Assembly: GCA_903772945.1 (NCBI GenBank)
Contig: CAICTM010000011.1
Coordinates: 124,001-188,000 of the forward strand
Direction: 5' to 3'
From: Seminavis robusta
Lineage: Eukaryota > Bacillariophyta > Bacillariophyceae > Naviculales > Naviculaceae
Length of the DNA: 64,000 nt
Each line of letters begins with the position of its first letter. The stretch's first letter is position 1. The position numbers and the translations under genes were made by a program. Below are positions 53,214 to 64,000 of this stretch, in pieces. The notes below the pieces were generated by a model. The model was not told where the DNA came from. It worked only from the letters and a program-made list of their open reading frames with translations, and searched no databases.

Positions 53214-53554
53214 TTCCTGCATGCTGAGCTCCGGGTGGTGCCGTCTAAATCTCAAGACAAACGGTTTTCAAACCATCGTGCAATAGAGATGGGGTTGCGG
53301 GCCAACACATCAACACGACTGACACATTCGATCGAACTCGCCACGCATCACTCAGCTTCCAGAATCCAAACTAAGTCACTCGTATCGACTGCTGCATCGA
53401 CACCATGAAACTGACACAACAATGGTTCCGTCGCTGTTACCACCACACTCACATACATTGATCGAGCCTTACCCTCACCATTATATCCTTGCCCGCATAG
53501 CCATCTCCATCAGTCCATCCTCCTTCAAGTTCCCAAGCAACAAATAATTAATCC
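53214..53554. other. Short spacer before the PH-domain gene
   Basis: Starts at the right edge of the hAT-like element's target duplication and runs to the ATG at 53555. No domain or repeat is visible; it should contain the PH gene promoter, so the transposon may lie close to regulatory DNA. Confidence 0.4.
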
Positions 53555-54256
53555 ATGTCCCAAGAACTGCGACACCGCGGAAGCGCAACCACTACGATGA
53601 TGATGAATAACGAAGAAGACAATGTGATTCTCGGACGGGGCTTGTCTGCCCCGGACATGATCAAGGCATCTCCCAGTCAACATGGCGTCGCACTCAAGTT
53701 GCACGTACCATTAATTTTTGGCATTCTTCCTACCTCCTTGAAACGACTGGTCATGACCTACAGCTGTTTTTCGTGGCTCATGCCACAATGGCGGCAACGA
53801 TATCTGATACTGATTGGTAACTATCTCTACAAATTCAAGGGAGATTCTTCTCCGGCACCCAAAGGCACTCCTTTTTCGGTGGACATGTTGGAGAACAATC
53901 TGTTGTTGGCACATCAAGAGGATGACATGTCGCCAGCATTCGCCAATCTGCCTCCTGGCTACGATTCCATTTTCACCGTATCCACATTTGGCAAGAAACA
54001 CTATTATGCGGTCTCCAATCGAGATGAAGCACTGACGTGGGTCAACAGTCTGCGTCAATCACGACAGGAAGCTATTACAAGAGCCATGGGTCACGCAGGA
54101 CATATGCCGTATCCAAAATCCCATGCTTACTTTGACACCCTTGGAAAAAGCTTGCAGAAAAGCAAAGAACGCATCAATCAAAAGTTGGAAGAGCACAGCA
54201 TGAGAGAAATGGAGTTGACTGATATCTCGGGAGGGCCACGTGGATTCTACGGATAA
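53555..54256 (+). CDS. PH-domain protein
   Basis: One exon, 233 aa, ATG start (MSQELRHRGSATTTMMMNNE). Residues ~70-175 fit a pleckstrin-homology fold: the first strands WLMPQWRQRYLILIGNYLYK, a loop with Ser/Pro (SSPAPKGTPF), FTVSTFGKKHYYAVS near the sixth and seventh strands, and the C-terminal helix DEALTWVNSLRQSRQEA with the single invariant Trp. Family knowledge: PH domains bind phosphoinositides or proteins and recruit to membranes. The rest has no catalytic domain, so an adaptor role is likely. Similar short PH proteins in diatoms are uncharacterised. The C-terminal helix (SLQKSKERINQKLEEHS) may be a coiled coil. Confidence 0.8.
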   Translation: MSQELRHRGSATTTMMMNNEEDNVILGRGLSAPDMIKASPSQHGVALKLHVPLIFGILPTSLKRLVMTYSCFSWLMPQWRQRYLILIGNYLYKFKGDSSPAPKGTPFSVDMLENNLLLAHQEDDMSPAFANLPPGYDSIFTVSTFGKKHYYAVSNRDEALTWVNSLRQSRQEAITRAMGHAGHMPYPKSHAYFDTLGKSLQKSKERINQKLEEHSMREMELTDISGGPRGFYG

Positions 54257-54387
54257 ATCAGCATCCATTCGTCTCTCGTTGCCCTTGTTTGTACAATCTA
54301 CTAAGAAACAGTTCTCAATCTACATCTCTAAAATGATCTCTACTACATGTAACTTGCTAGCTAGACTAGCTTGACTGTTGTGATACA

Positions 54388-56046
54388 CTACATGACCGAA
54401 CAAGTCGCCCAGGAAGAAGTATCCAGCTCGGCCATGGCAGGAATGTTTGCTGCCTCCTGGGAAGCATCTCGGGCCGCAAGTGCTGTCTTTGTAGATTCAG
54501 CAGCCGCTGTTCCATCAGATTCTTTCTTTTGGTTGAATGATTTGCATTCCTTCTTGTTTGAGGTTGAGGCTTTGACCTCTGGTACCTCCGGTATACCTTT
54601 CTTGTGTTCACAGGCCTCCGTTGGTAATGTTGTGGAAGCACCAGCCGTATCGTCGGATGCAGCCTTTTCCATTGTGGATGACTCTTTGGGAGTTGCGGCT
54701 TCAGCTGCCTTAGAGATTCCCTCGCCCTTCTTTTGATCGGGATTCTTCGTCAACGACGTTATTTTGGGAGCAACAGGCGTTTCATCTGTTGCTGCAGCAC
54801 CCGCAGCTGCTGGCAAATCTTTCTTGGGTAGTTTGTCTCTCTTGGCTCTTCTTTCAGTCTTCTTGAGATCGGAATCCTCTGTTAGGGGTGCCTTCGCGGA
54901 AACATAGGTTGCAGGACCGGTGGACGCTACCTTCCCAGGTGGGTCCTTGGACGCTTCAGATATCTTGGCAGATGATTCTGTTGATGATTCCCCTGAAGCT
55001 CCTGACTTGGATGGTGCCGTTCTTGGAACTGGTGTGTGCTTCTTGGAATCTGGTGTCTTCGGCAGCAATGCTTTTGTAGAAGCACAGGCGCTAACCGGAT
55101 CTGAAGCTGCAGCTGAATCCTTTTTGGGTTCTGGCTTTTCTTTGGATACTGGTGGCGCTGCTGAGGGCAAGGAGCCAGGTTCTGATATCTCGGTTGCTTT
55201 GGACAGACCAATGACGTCGTATTGCCAAATAATCCTGCATCCCGTCTTTTGTTGAAAGCGACGTACTAATCCCAGCAGCGTTGCACTCGCAGAGAATTCC
55301 CAATAAGGAATCGACAGAGCCTCGACGTCTCTTGCAAGTTCGACGGGGCCGTGGATCTGTATTTCTTTGTAGTTGCTCTTGTTTGACAGGACAGACCGTC
55401 GGAGAGTCGCAATAAGATCATTGTCGTTGAACCAGTTCATGACATGGGCGTAATACTCCGTAGTTGCAAGAACGGCGTCCTTCTCGCCATGTTTGTATAG
55501 ATAGTTTCCAGTATCACAATCGAACAGGGTGGATCGATTTCGTAGATCTTGTTTCAAGATGAGGTGGAGCCTTCCATATGCCTTGGCGCTGGCAACTCCA
55601 GTGACAGCTCCCGTAATGTTGAGACAACCATACTTGGGACGTTCAGAAGCTGGTGCGTCGTAGTATCCGTCGTCAAAGATGACTTCCTCCCACCATTCTC
55701 TACTGCGTTCGTATGAACTGTAAGGAACGGTTCTGTTGGCTCCTGTAGCTCTGATCTCGAAGCTGTTGCGGTAGTGGGTGTCGTTGAGGAGCTTGGAGAG
55801 AGTATCGACCGACAGATTGATGATGAGTGGAGCTTCGTCTCGAATGTACTCCAAACATTTGTACAAATCCTCCGTGGTAAAACCGAGACTGACAACACGT
55901 TTCTCGAGCTTCGGAAGGGCTTGGTCGTGCCGCTCCTTGGCTCGCACTTCGACTCTGTTAAGTGCAGTTTTTTGTTGTTGACTGAGTGAACCCCACACCT
56001 TACTGCGGTGTAAGTTTCTCTTGAGTTTCTCTGTTCGACGTGTCAT
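54388..56046 (-). CDS. DUF3626-like protein with Ala/Pro/Lys-rich tail
   Basis: 552 aa if begun at the ATG at 56046 (MTRRTEKLKRNLHRSKVWGS). The frame is open to an ATG at 56445, but that extension would overlap the divergent gene on the other strand and has no domain. Residues ~20-290 resemble the bacterial DUF3626 family: LSQQQKTALNRVEVRAKERH, RNSFEIRATGANRTVP, WEEVIFDDGYYDAPASERPK, YGCLNITGAV, AYGRLHLILKQDLRNRSTLF and EIQIHGPVELARDVEALSIP. From ~300 the protein is low-complexity, rich in Ala, Pro, Lys, Ser and Thr, with short degenerate repeats (PVSKEKPEPKK; GASGESSTES). The family's function is not known to me. A bacterial origin is possible because DUF3626 is mainly bacterial, but codon use looks like its neighbours. 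Confidence 0.65.
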   Translation of the reverse strand: MTRRTEKLKRNLHRSKVWGSLSQQQKTALNRVEVRAKERHDQALPKLEKRVVSLGFTTEDLYKCLEYIRDEAPLIINLSVDTLSKLLNDTHYRNSFEIRATGANRTVPYSSYERSREWWEEVIFDDGYYDAPASERPKYGCLNITGAVTGVASAKAYGRLHLILKQDLRNRSTLFDCDTGNYLYKHGEKDAVLATTEYYAHVMNWFNDNDLIATLRRSVLSNKSNYKEIQIHGPVELARDVEALSIPYWEFSASATLLGLVRRFQQKTGCRIIWQYDVIGLSKATEISEPGSLPSAAPPVSKEKPEPKKDSAAASDPVSACASTKALLPKTPDSKKHTPVPRTAPSKSGASGESSTESSAKISEASKDPPGKVASTGPATYVSAKAPLTEDSDLKKTERRAKRDKLPKKDLPAAAGAAATDETPVAPKITSLTKNPDQKKGEGISKAAEAATPKESSTMEKAASDDTAGASTTLPTEACEHKKGIPEVPEVKASTSNKKECKSFNQKKESDGTAAAESTKTALAARDASQEAANIPAMAELDTSSWATCSVM

Positions 56047-56390
56047 GGTCGTCGTTCTCGTCCTCCAAAGTCGACAACCAACGTCGTTCGAATTCCCGAT
56101 CGCTGCTCGATTACGGTATCGGTCTCGCACTTCAATGGAATCACACAAGCAAGTCAAAGAGGCAGCTAGTATACTAGCTATTAGGGTGAGATACTGGTAG
56201 TGACAAGGGCTGATACACTCCTTTGCAAGGTCTTCCGATAATCCACACGACGAGATTTGATGGTTTTGCCGTGAACGTCGAACGGAAAATCTGCCACATG
56301 AAGCCGTTTTCATGTTTTGAGGTTTGATGCACGACTGAGCCTGCCTTTTTCCTTCGCGTCCATTACTTTTAGAAACAAGCGTCGGAGGCA

Positions 56391-57560
56391 ATGGGCTCTC
56401 AGCTGTCGTCGACCAAAAGCCCCACCAAGACAATGCTTTCATCATCTGCTAGCAAAGATTTCTTCACTCGTCTCTTTGGCTTCCGAGAGTTGGCTTATGC
56501 CAAAACTCAAAAGCGGCTGATGAAAATGGCACGCTTTGAGGCCCAAGAGCTGGAATTCTACCCTCGAGAAAGATGTACCTTTGAGATCGGCAAGCGAAGC
56601 GTATCAGCCGGGCTCTTTTCGATGCCTTCAGTAGGAGAACTGCAACAGCATGTTGACCAACTATATTCTTCCCTCAAGGAACGAAATCTAATTCCAAACA
56701 GCGGTGTCATCCGGCTTTCCAATTGCGTGGGTGAAGCACGTGATATGCACTGTCAGTTGAAGCAACATGCCGTAGTCCAGGCGGCTTCTCAATTCAATCT
56801 ATTGGAAATGGTGGGTCCTGGAGTCACCCCTGAAAAAGGAATCACTGGGTATGAATTTGATCGAACACAAGGTCCGGCATGTGCCATTGCGTGTGCCTCG
56901 GGAACGGCATATAGGAACTATCTGGTGCCAGTCGTGACAAATACTGGGGAGGAACAGCAGCGAGGACAAACAAAAGGCCACCAAATCAACACTCTGCAAG
57001 ATATTGAAACGTATTTGGAGGAGCAGCACGGCATTTCTGAACCTTGGAGAGTTAAAAATGGTTATGTGGAATCCGCTCCATCCTTGTTGCAACCCGTCAA
57101 CGATTTACTGGAAAGGGAGCCAGCCGTGGCAGACGAGATGATTCGACGACTCCGAATTGGAGTTCAGCAGGACTGTCAAGTGACTGATGATGCTGACAGT
57201 GTCCGGTTGGTGACACAAACCTACAATTCGGCAATCTCCATTTCCTACAGTCTACTATCCACAAAGCGGTGGGAACCAGTGGCCAAGGTCGTCTTGAATG
57301 GAACTTACAAAGCTACTTTCTTGGTGGGGGTATTGGAGTATCTTCGTGCTATTGAGGAGGGTCGTGAACCACAACCCATTTTCCTCACCAAGGTAGGGGG
57401 CGGGGTTTTCGGAAATGAGCATAGCTGGATTGTGCAAAGCATGGGGGAAGCATTGCACATGGCCTCTTCATACGAGCTTCCCTTGGATGTTCGGATAGTT
57501 CACTATGGATGTGTGGATCCTGAGTCTGACGCCTTTGTGGATATGTGGAGTTCTAATTAG
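56391..57560 (+). CDS. Unrecognised conserved-looking protein, 389 aa
   Basis: One exon with an ATG start (MGSQLSSTKSPTKTMLSSSA). It is a well-folded-looking globular protein without membrane segments. Motif-like stretches: GVIRLSNCVGEARDMHCQLK, AVVQAASQFNLLEMVGPGVT, GYEFDRTQGPACAIACASGT, AYRNYLVPVV, VAKVVLNGTYKATFLVGVLE, and ending PIFLTKVGGGVFGNEHSWIV. Repeated small-residue loops (CASGTAYRNY, KVGGGVFGN) suggest a nucleotide- or sugar-phosphate-binding fold, perhaps macrodomain-like, but I cannot prove a family. The N-terminal MGSQ could be myristoylated. It is divergent from the DUF3626-like gene, 344 bp between ATGs; a shared promoter would fit. Confidence 0.7.
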   Translation: MGSQLSSTKSPTKTMLSSSASKDFFTRLFGFRELAYAKTQKRLMKMARFEAQELEFYPRERCTFEIGKRSVSAGLFSMPSVGELQQHVDQLYSSLKERNLIPNSGVIRLSNCVGEARDMHCQLKQHAVVQAASQFNLLEMVGPGVTPEKGITGYEFDRTQGPACAIACASGTAYRNYLVPVVTNTGEEQQRGQTKGHQINTLQDIETYLEEQHGISEPWRVKNGYVESAPSLLQPVNDLLEREPAVADEMIRRLRIGVQQDCQVTDDADSVRLVTQTYNSAISISYSLLSTKRWEPVAKVVLNGTYKATFLVGVLEYLRAIEEGREPQPIFLTKVGGGVFGNEHSWIVQSMGEALHMASSYELPLDVRIVHYGCVDPESDAFVDMWSSN

Positions 57561-57748
57561 CTAGTAGCTCGCGCTGCAGCTGCCCGGACGTTTTGTAAAA
57601 ATATCAAGGAAAGAAAGATGAGCAGGAGAGACAAGCGCATCCTGTTGAGAAACTTGAAAGAGGTGGAAATACGAAGAAGCAACAGTGGCAATCAGCTAAG
57701 GTAGCTATAGAGGATAATGATGAATAGGATTGAGTTTGAAACTGATGA
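57561..57748. other. Short convergent spacer
   Basis: Between the stop of the 389-aa gene (+) and the stop of the VPS13 gene (-). It holds the two 3' UTRs and nothing else that I can see. Confidence 0.4.
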
Positions 57749-60700
57749 TTACCTCCTAGTAGACGATCTTCGTCTCCCCTTGCTGTTGTCTTCCTTTTTG
57801 CCAACAAAGGCACCTCCAATACCTTTCCCAATGGTCCTGACACCGGAGAACAATCCTTTGCCCACTGACAAAACTCCATCGGCTGTTCCAGTCACGGCAG
57901 TACCGACACCTTGACCTACGCCGGTTCCCACCGAAGTCAGCCCCTTGGAGAAGCCAGATACCAGCGCTTTTCCATCTCCTTGTGTAACACCTTGGCCAAT
58001 GCCCTTTCCAACAAGCAGCATGCCACCTGTGACTCCTCCAATGACTTGCCCAGTTCCTCTACCAAAGCCCTGAACTGCTTTGCCTGCACCAGTTCCAACT
58101 GATGATCGAGAGCCAACAAGAAAACAACGAGGCATTAGAGAGAAAGACCAGTCAAATCCTTTGCAAGAACACATAGCAACAAACGACGCTTACCTCCTGT
58201 CAACCCATCGCCCAAGCCACCTCCAACACCGCTCAAGATTGAGTTGACACCCGCACCAAAAGATCGGGCTCCTACAATTCCAGTTGCCTCCTCAAAGGTG
58301 TTCCCTACAGTGTTGGTGACTGAGGTGACGCCCTTGCCAAGAGCTTTGCCCGTGTTCTTGAAAACCATATTCGCTGTCTTCCCAGCCAAGTTGCCAGTCA
58401 CACGGACAAGGTCTCCTTCAACAAAGGTATCATCTCCATCGGCCCTACTTGCAAGACTTCTCCAGTCCTGGAAAGTTGCAGCGGCCATGATGGAAACAAG
58501 CTTCATCTTGATTCTCGACAGGTACACAGCTTGGAGCACCTCCACCAGTCTGTCTGACGGACCTCTCAAATTGCTGGTTTCGTAATTGGAGAAGGTCAAA
58601 TCTGCATTCTCAATCTTGAACTTGAGTCGTTGAGTGAAGTACTTGACAATCTGGCCTCCCTTGACATTCTGGTTGGAATATCTCGAGGCTTGAGGGTTTC
58701 GTTTGAAACTCAGAATCAGAGTGAAAGGTGACACCCTTGCTTTGTTGATATCATAGATACTGCCTGTTCGCGGAGGTGTATAGTTCGATTCGTCACCCAT
58801 GTCCGTGTTGTCAACAACAACCACATATCCTCCATGCTCCATGTCCCACTTCAGCTGCATTCCATCACTGGCGAGTTCCGCTGTGGCGGATCCAATCCTG
58901 TCCGCAACGTCCAACAGTTTCCACAGGAAGTCTTCGCTTGTGTTCAAGAACATCTTTTGAGGAACTTCCTTCACGTGAGCCAAGTTCATGTCGACGAGAT
59001 CAACCTTGATCAGGTCACTGTCCAATGGTCCTCGAATGCGCACACAAAGATCCAAAAACGATGCAGTTGAGGTTGAATTGAAAACCACAGGGTACACTGT
59101 TTCTGGCCTTTCATCTTTGATCAAGATGCTGTGAATCACAAGTGATAGCTGCGACCGCTCTGGACTAATCAAGACACTCTTTCGAAGGCTTTTTTCATCA
59201 GCGGCGAGCTCATCCTTGAAGACACGTTGCCAGTCAACTGTAAATCGCTGCAGCAAAAATGTACATACTGGAGTCTCCTTCTCTTTCTGCTGCTTTGCCG
59301 GCGGGGTGCTCTTAGTCCGTAAGGGCTTTTTGCGAAGCATTGGGATGTGCCTCAAGGGCTTTTGGGTCTCGGCTTGCACTCTTTGCATGGCAACGTACTC
59401 CTTCAGAGTAACTTCTAGCTCACTTGCCTGGATTCGAAATCTAAGAAAGTCTCGTCTCATATCAATAATTGAATCTCCTGAATACCCAGCAGACTCCAGA
59501 GACCCACGCTTGATATCTCCAATCTTTACAACAAACTTTGAGTCTTTGGCACCAATAACAGTTTGGAGTGCGACCGACCCCAGAGGATATCCTTGATACG
59601 ACTTGAGAACAGCAACACGCAATCCAAGATTGTCAACCCGCATAGGTGGTGTGAAGCCTTTCATGTCTGTGTATTCTAGAGACATAATCAATCCCATGGT
59701 TCGGTCCTTCACCCACACCGGCTTTATCTTTCCGGGCGGCACCACAATGTCTGCGTAACCTGGCTGCCGCACTTGAATAGTGTGCTCATCACTCCCGTTA
59801 AAAACAATGAACTCAGGGATGACATGAACCTCGCTTTGATCGGTTGTGACGAGTCGTCGATATGCAAAGAATCCAGATTGGGTATTATCATCCCAAGGAA
59901 GCTGTGTCGACGCGATGCCGCCTTCGCAAATGGCGATATTGTCAATTTGAAAAACAAGACTTCTTCTGATGCCCTCTTCGCCATCCATCGTCAGATGCAA
60001 CAGCTGGAAGAGAATAGTTGACCTTGGAAGAAGGGTAACACGCCTTCCATGATGAAGGGCCGATGCAAATGTGCTGTATGGGACCGAGGGTTGTTTGCCT
60101 TCTAAGCCCAGAAACTGCTCAATGAGGACGGAGCCAGTGTGGTCAACAAGGTAGTTACACACTGTAATGAAGAAAGCTCGCTGGAAATCCTGGTCAGCAC
60201 TGGTCGCAAACAGTTCCATGCCAAACGACTCGGCAACGCTGGCTCTTTTGTTCATTTCGCCTTCGGCAATGTCGTGAAAGAAGGACGAAAGGTCGGTGTT
60301 GCCGTCTGCCACGAAAAATTCGCACCCACCGCCCAATTGAGATGGGTTTTTGTTCCGTTCGAATGGAAAGACACATCGCAAGGGTTCTGCCAAGCCAAAC
60401 TCTGGCGTCAAAGGCAAGTCGATCCAGGTTTCCATCCAACCCATGGGAGTTCCAGCGATTGGCATGTCGGCGCATCGCATATTTACAGCAATGGACGGAC
60501 CAGGCGTATAGACCTCGATGGTTGAACCAGGGGCAACCTCATGAATGCTCTCTCGGCTACCGTGCTGACACAAGGAGCTGTGCGTGTGCGGCATCGGAGT
60601 CTGTACGCTGATGGGTACTGGCATGGTGTTCACAATCACCGATCGTGGTTCAAAGAAAACGTCCACGAAAAGATGCTCATCGTCTACCAAACAAAGCTCG

Positions 60701-63700
60701 GCTGTGACCTGTACCACAAACGAATCGGCCGCACGTCCACGCTCCATCGTACGTGCTCGGCACACAAGATCGAATTTCGTTTTGATAGAGTTCGTCTCGG
60801 TTGCATGGATGATTCCACGGACAGCATGGAAATCCAACCGCCCGTGAACTTCAGCATGATTTTCATAGTGCCATTCCGACAATTTCGGTGATACTGACAT
60901 GACAATGTCAACGGCGGCATTCTTCTTCCAGGTAGAAAAAAAGTCCTCGAGGGCCTCAACTGAGCAATTTATTCAACAAAGAGCAACAACGTTAGGAACA
61001 CGCAAAGCTACGGCGACTTTTTACGTCAAGGGGACACGCCAAACGTAAGACTAACCTCTGATACCAAAGCTCTTGGATGACTTTGAAAGCATGCCATCTT
61101 GGAGATTGAAAGTCCCAGTTGGTTGCAGAGACACCGCGCTTTCACCACCCGACTTTGTGGTTGGTTCACACACGCCCACATCTTGCCACGTTGACGTTTT
61201 TGGTCGCAGCAGAGCTATTTGCAGCGGAAGGGAGGTCATATTGGTCATATTAACTGAACTGCTCAGATGCACAACCTTTTACCCAAGCATTGGCAAGGTT
61301 AGGAAATCAGGAGCCGCTTCAAACATTGAGAAACCTCTATAGCGAGTCTCACCTTGGTTTTGCCTTCCTGCTGTACATTTGTAAACAGCACGCATTCCGT
61401 CTGATCCAAAATGACAATGTGTGCGCTTCTTGGCTTTCCAACTTCTCCATCCAAGTCATCTATTATAGCCACGACGGTGCCACCAATGAAGATTTGCAAA
61501 GACTTCTCGTCCAGAACGTCTTGGCCATACAGTCGCTGGCCTCCGTATCCGAGCTTCAAACAGAAAGTTTCAAGTTAGTCAGTCAGTCAAATGGGAGAGG
61601 AGGCGCATTCTCCGACCCATGCGCTCTTCAGATCTCACCTTGACGGGCGGCTCGAACCTGAAATATTGCATGGTGCCGCTCTTGCAAGTGCGCAGGTCTG
61701 CCCGTGTACCCGACAACTTAAAGTCTAAAGGGCTGAGTGAGTATATATTCATTTCCAGTCCGACACAAAAACTCGCTGGACTCACCGACATCGAGCCCAT
61801 AATGATTCTCAAGGGCGTATGGCAGTGTCGTTATCAGATTTCTGGCAGCGCTTGCAGCCGCACCCCTCTCGGCAACAGAGTCATGGGCGTCGGAGCCAAC
61901 GTTGACCTCCTTCAGAAGCGACGCCGTCGACGATGTGGCCAGACTAAAAATAGACCACATTCTGCTTGCAGCTGTAATGCTGACGATGAACTGTTCAGAG
62001 AATGAAAGGCAGCAGGGAAAGGACTCGATGTCGAAGGTTGTGCTCAAACGATCAGATTGAAACCGCTTGCTGGCACCCCGTGCACCCCGAAGCGCAAGTT
62101 CCCAAGGTTTGGTAAGTAGCTCCTTCCACAGATTTGTCCTTGAATCAAAGTAGTCAGCCATGATCGAAGTATGTACGTGGCAGTCGAATGTTGTAAGCGG
62201 TTTCAATCCAGGGCTCGGTGCTAGCCATTTCCTCAGCTCGCCGCCTCCGACTAGCGTGGCAATCGTTAGCCGGAACAGAGCATCATCCAAACCCTGCAGG
62301 TCGTTTATGACAACCAAATTCGCCTCTGGTAAGGTGACCTTGATGCTTACTGCATAAGTCAAGTTGGTCTTAGCACCTGTGTCCGAATCTCGCCGGAAGA
62401 AATTTTCAGAAACACTCATTGATTGCCTATGACGCAGGCTCATCACACTTTCGTCCATGCCTCGTTCCAACTTTGTTGCAAGTTGTTCGATCCGACGTGC
62501 ATCTTGATCACTGAGCTGGCCTTCATCGTCGCTGCTCGCCTCTCCCTTCAAACCAAGCCCCGATATCAGCGCACTGATGAGAGCGTAGTTTCGCATCGAA
62601 AAGCTCACATTAAAAGGTGTCAGTGCGGCGGCTCTCAACTCGAACCGTTGTGGTGTTCGTGTCATTACTACGGAGAACTCCGCGGGCTCGAGAATCTGCA
62701 GTGGGCTTCTCATGTCGCGCCCGAAAGCAGTGAAGACCTCTAAGGCATCGCCATGAAAGTTCAGCTCCATGTTTGTCGTCTCTCCGGTCACTGTGCTCGA
62801 ATCAAGAATGAGTTTGGAGTTTGCACGACCCTCGAAGACCAAGTTTTCGACTACTTGGCTGCCAGGCTGCGATTTTCTAGGCGACCCGATAGACGATAGG
62901 TCCCCAGCCAAGTCGACAAGGACGACGCTGCATTTTGACGTCGTGACAGCCACAGACATGCGAGCAACCGTGGGGTCTCGTGCGCGATTGTGCAGAGACA
63001 CTTCAACACCGCCATTGCCCTCGTCTATTCTGACATTTTCATCGTCAACATGGCAATCCGTGTCGTCGGTGTTGTCCGTGGCTACGGCGGGAACATCAGG
63101 TGGGTCACTTTGATTGGATGCTCTGCCTTCCACATGAAGATAATCGAGCAATTCTGACACTACATCGGGCACAAAAACTATCCTGGGACAACCGATGATC
63201 AACTCGTAGTTTGTGTCGCCGTTGTCCATGCTTTCGTAGGTAACCTGGAACACATCTTGAACAGACTTGTCGTCTTTCTTTTCGGCGTGTCGATCCACTT
63301 GGTAGATGAGTGACTGATATTGTCGTTGGATTGCCTTTTGCCTCTGATCATCACAAACCAGGTTCCCGAGGGTAACTATCGTCGTTCGTTTTTCCTGATC
63401 AAAAAGGGACAGGTACACAATGTTTGCATCCACGGCGGCAATTCGAATCAAAGGCTGCAACGGGGTGCGCAACAGCTCTAGCGATAGGACACTGATCTTT
63501 ACGGTCACGACCATTCTGTGGGAGTTACAGGAAGAAGTGTGAGGATTATGGTGGTGTTGGGCACGTGTGTGTGAAACACATTCCCCGGAACTCACCTGCG
63601 AGGAATTATGACCTGAAGAGGAAATGAATTAGAAAGATCAAGGCACTTGTTAGCAAGCGAGATCGTGACATCATATATATTCAAACGCCGAGATCAACGA

Positions 63701-64000
63701 CCTTCTTCCTACTGACCTCTGCGACGCCACCGTGAGTCAGCGGCCCCAACTGCACTTCGTCACTGTCGCAACGATCTAGCGCAAATTCGCTTTCATCGTT
63801 CATCTCGTCATCACCGGTGGGGTCCCGAAGGTACAGGTCGTAATCAGAAATATTGTGATCCAATGACAGCATGATCTGGGCGAATTGCGATTTGGATAGA
63901 AGGAAGGCAGCACTCGATATTGCCAGTTCAACGTGCATGGCTTGATCCTCAACTGTTCCAACTCCAAGTGTAGGCAGTTTGACTTCACAAGCCACCGAAA
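57749..64000 (-). CDS. VPS13: VPS13-type lipid-transfer protein, 3' part (5' end beyond the window)
   Basis: Eight exons are visible: beyond 64000 to 63717, 63612-63596 (17 nt), 63515-61786, 61724-61639, 61553-61353, 61275-61056, 60959-58194 and 58098-57749. They join in frame to ~1790 aa ending KGRRRSSTRR. The order fits the second half of VPS13: alpha/beta rod segments (LGNLVCDDQRQKAIQRQYQS), then the adaptor-binding (VAB/SHR-BD) region in the large exon (NTMPVPISVQTPMPH; VIPEFIVFNGSDEHTI; IVVPPGKIKPVW), then the helical C-terminal part (FTLILSFKRNPQASRYSNQN), then Gly-rich GVGGGLGDGLTGG and KGIGQGVTQGDGKALVSGFS, typical of the ATG2-C/DH-like end. VPS13 bridges organelle membranes and moves bulk phospholipids along a hydrophobic groove. 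The N-terminal chorein domain is outside the window. Confidence 0.85.

Noticed and set aside
56047-56445. N-terminal extension of the DUF3626-like protein to the ATG at 56445
   Set aside because: It would lie antisense to the first codons of the 389-aa gene and contains no recognisable domain; the basic start at 56046 is preferred.
1-64000. tRNA, rRNA or other structured RNA genes
   Set aside because: I looked for cloverleaf arms and B-box-like strings (GGTTCGAATCC) and found none that fold convincingly by eye.

Overview
The window reads as nuclear DNA of a photosynthetic stramenopile, most likely a pennate diatom. Genes are intron-containing, with introns mostly 70-170 nt and GT-AG, and lie on both strands. 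Several products start with a signal peptide followed by an ASAF-like motif, the bipartite plastid-targeting signal of diatoms (enoyl-ACP reductase, chorismate synthase, a small basic protein). Receptor guanylate cyclases, an acyl-CoA-binding protein and TPR genes of kinesin-light-chain type fit this. Short palindromes of the CTAGCTAG and GGTACCGGTACC kind are frequent between genes. I cannot prove a species; Seminavis or a relative would fit. Splice sites were placed by eye from reading-frame continuity and could be off by a few bases.

Layout. 0.3-1.2 kb: AATF/Bfr2-like ribosome-biogenesis protein (-), then a repeat-rich spacer with a pogo-like MITE. 2.8-7.1 kb: receptor guanylate cyclase 1 (+). 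7.9-11.9 kb: ubiquitin-like / membrane / LSYSW / TPR fusion (+). 13.4-14.7 kb: UBLCP1-type proteasome phosphatase (+). 15.2-16.6 kb: two decayed genes (ankyrin; FAXC/GST-like). 17.5-21.8 kb: FAD monooxygenase (+), plastid enoyl-ACP reductase (-), ALG13 (+). 22.3-28.0 kb: receptor guanylate cyclase 2 (-), 22 exons. 29.6-36.1 kb: coiled-coil protein (+) and an SF1 UPF1-like helicase with an N-terminal targeting signal (-). 36.6-42.1 kb: a repeat-containing Cys-rich protein (-), a membrane-anchored coiled-coil protein with internal duplications (+), acyl-CoA-binding protein (+). 43.1-48.4 kb: secreted rhodanese/DUF6174 protein (-) with a partial copy beside it, chorismate synthase (+), a small plastid-type basic protein (-). 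48.7-53.2 kb: transposon territory, with a second pogo-like MITE and a 3.3-kb hAT-like element holding a nested inverted-repeat element and a ~172-bp satellite array that was itself interrupted. 53.6-64.0 kb: PH protein (+), DUF3626-like protein (-), an unrecognised 389-aa protein (+), and the 3' part of a VPS13 lipid-transfer gene (-).

Most interesting. (1) Two paralogous receptors join a bacterial-type periplasmic solute-binding ectodomain to a TKL kinase that keeps its catalytic residues and to a class III guanylate cyclase. Their ectodomains belong to different binding-protein classes. (2) Inside the kinase catalytic loop of receptor 2, two neighbouring introns are both 76 nt, about 80% identical, and similar only between their splice sites, as expected of introner-type intron insertion; the exon between them is 17 nt. 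(3) The hAT-like element carries nested and satellite DNA. (4) The ubiquitin-like/TM/LSYSW/TPR fusion is an unusual architecture.
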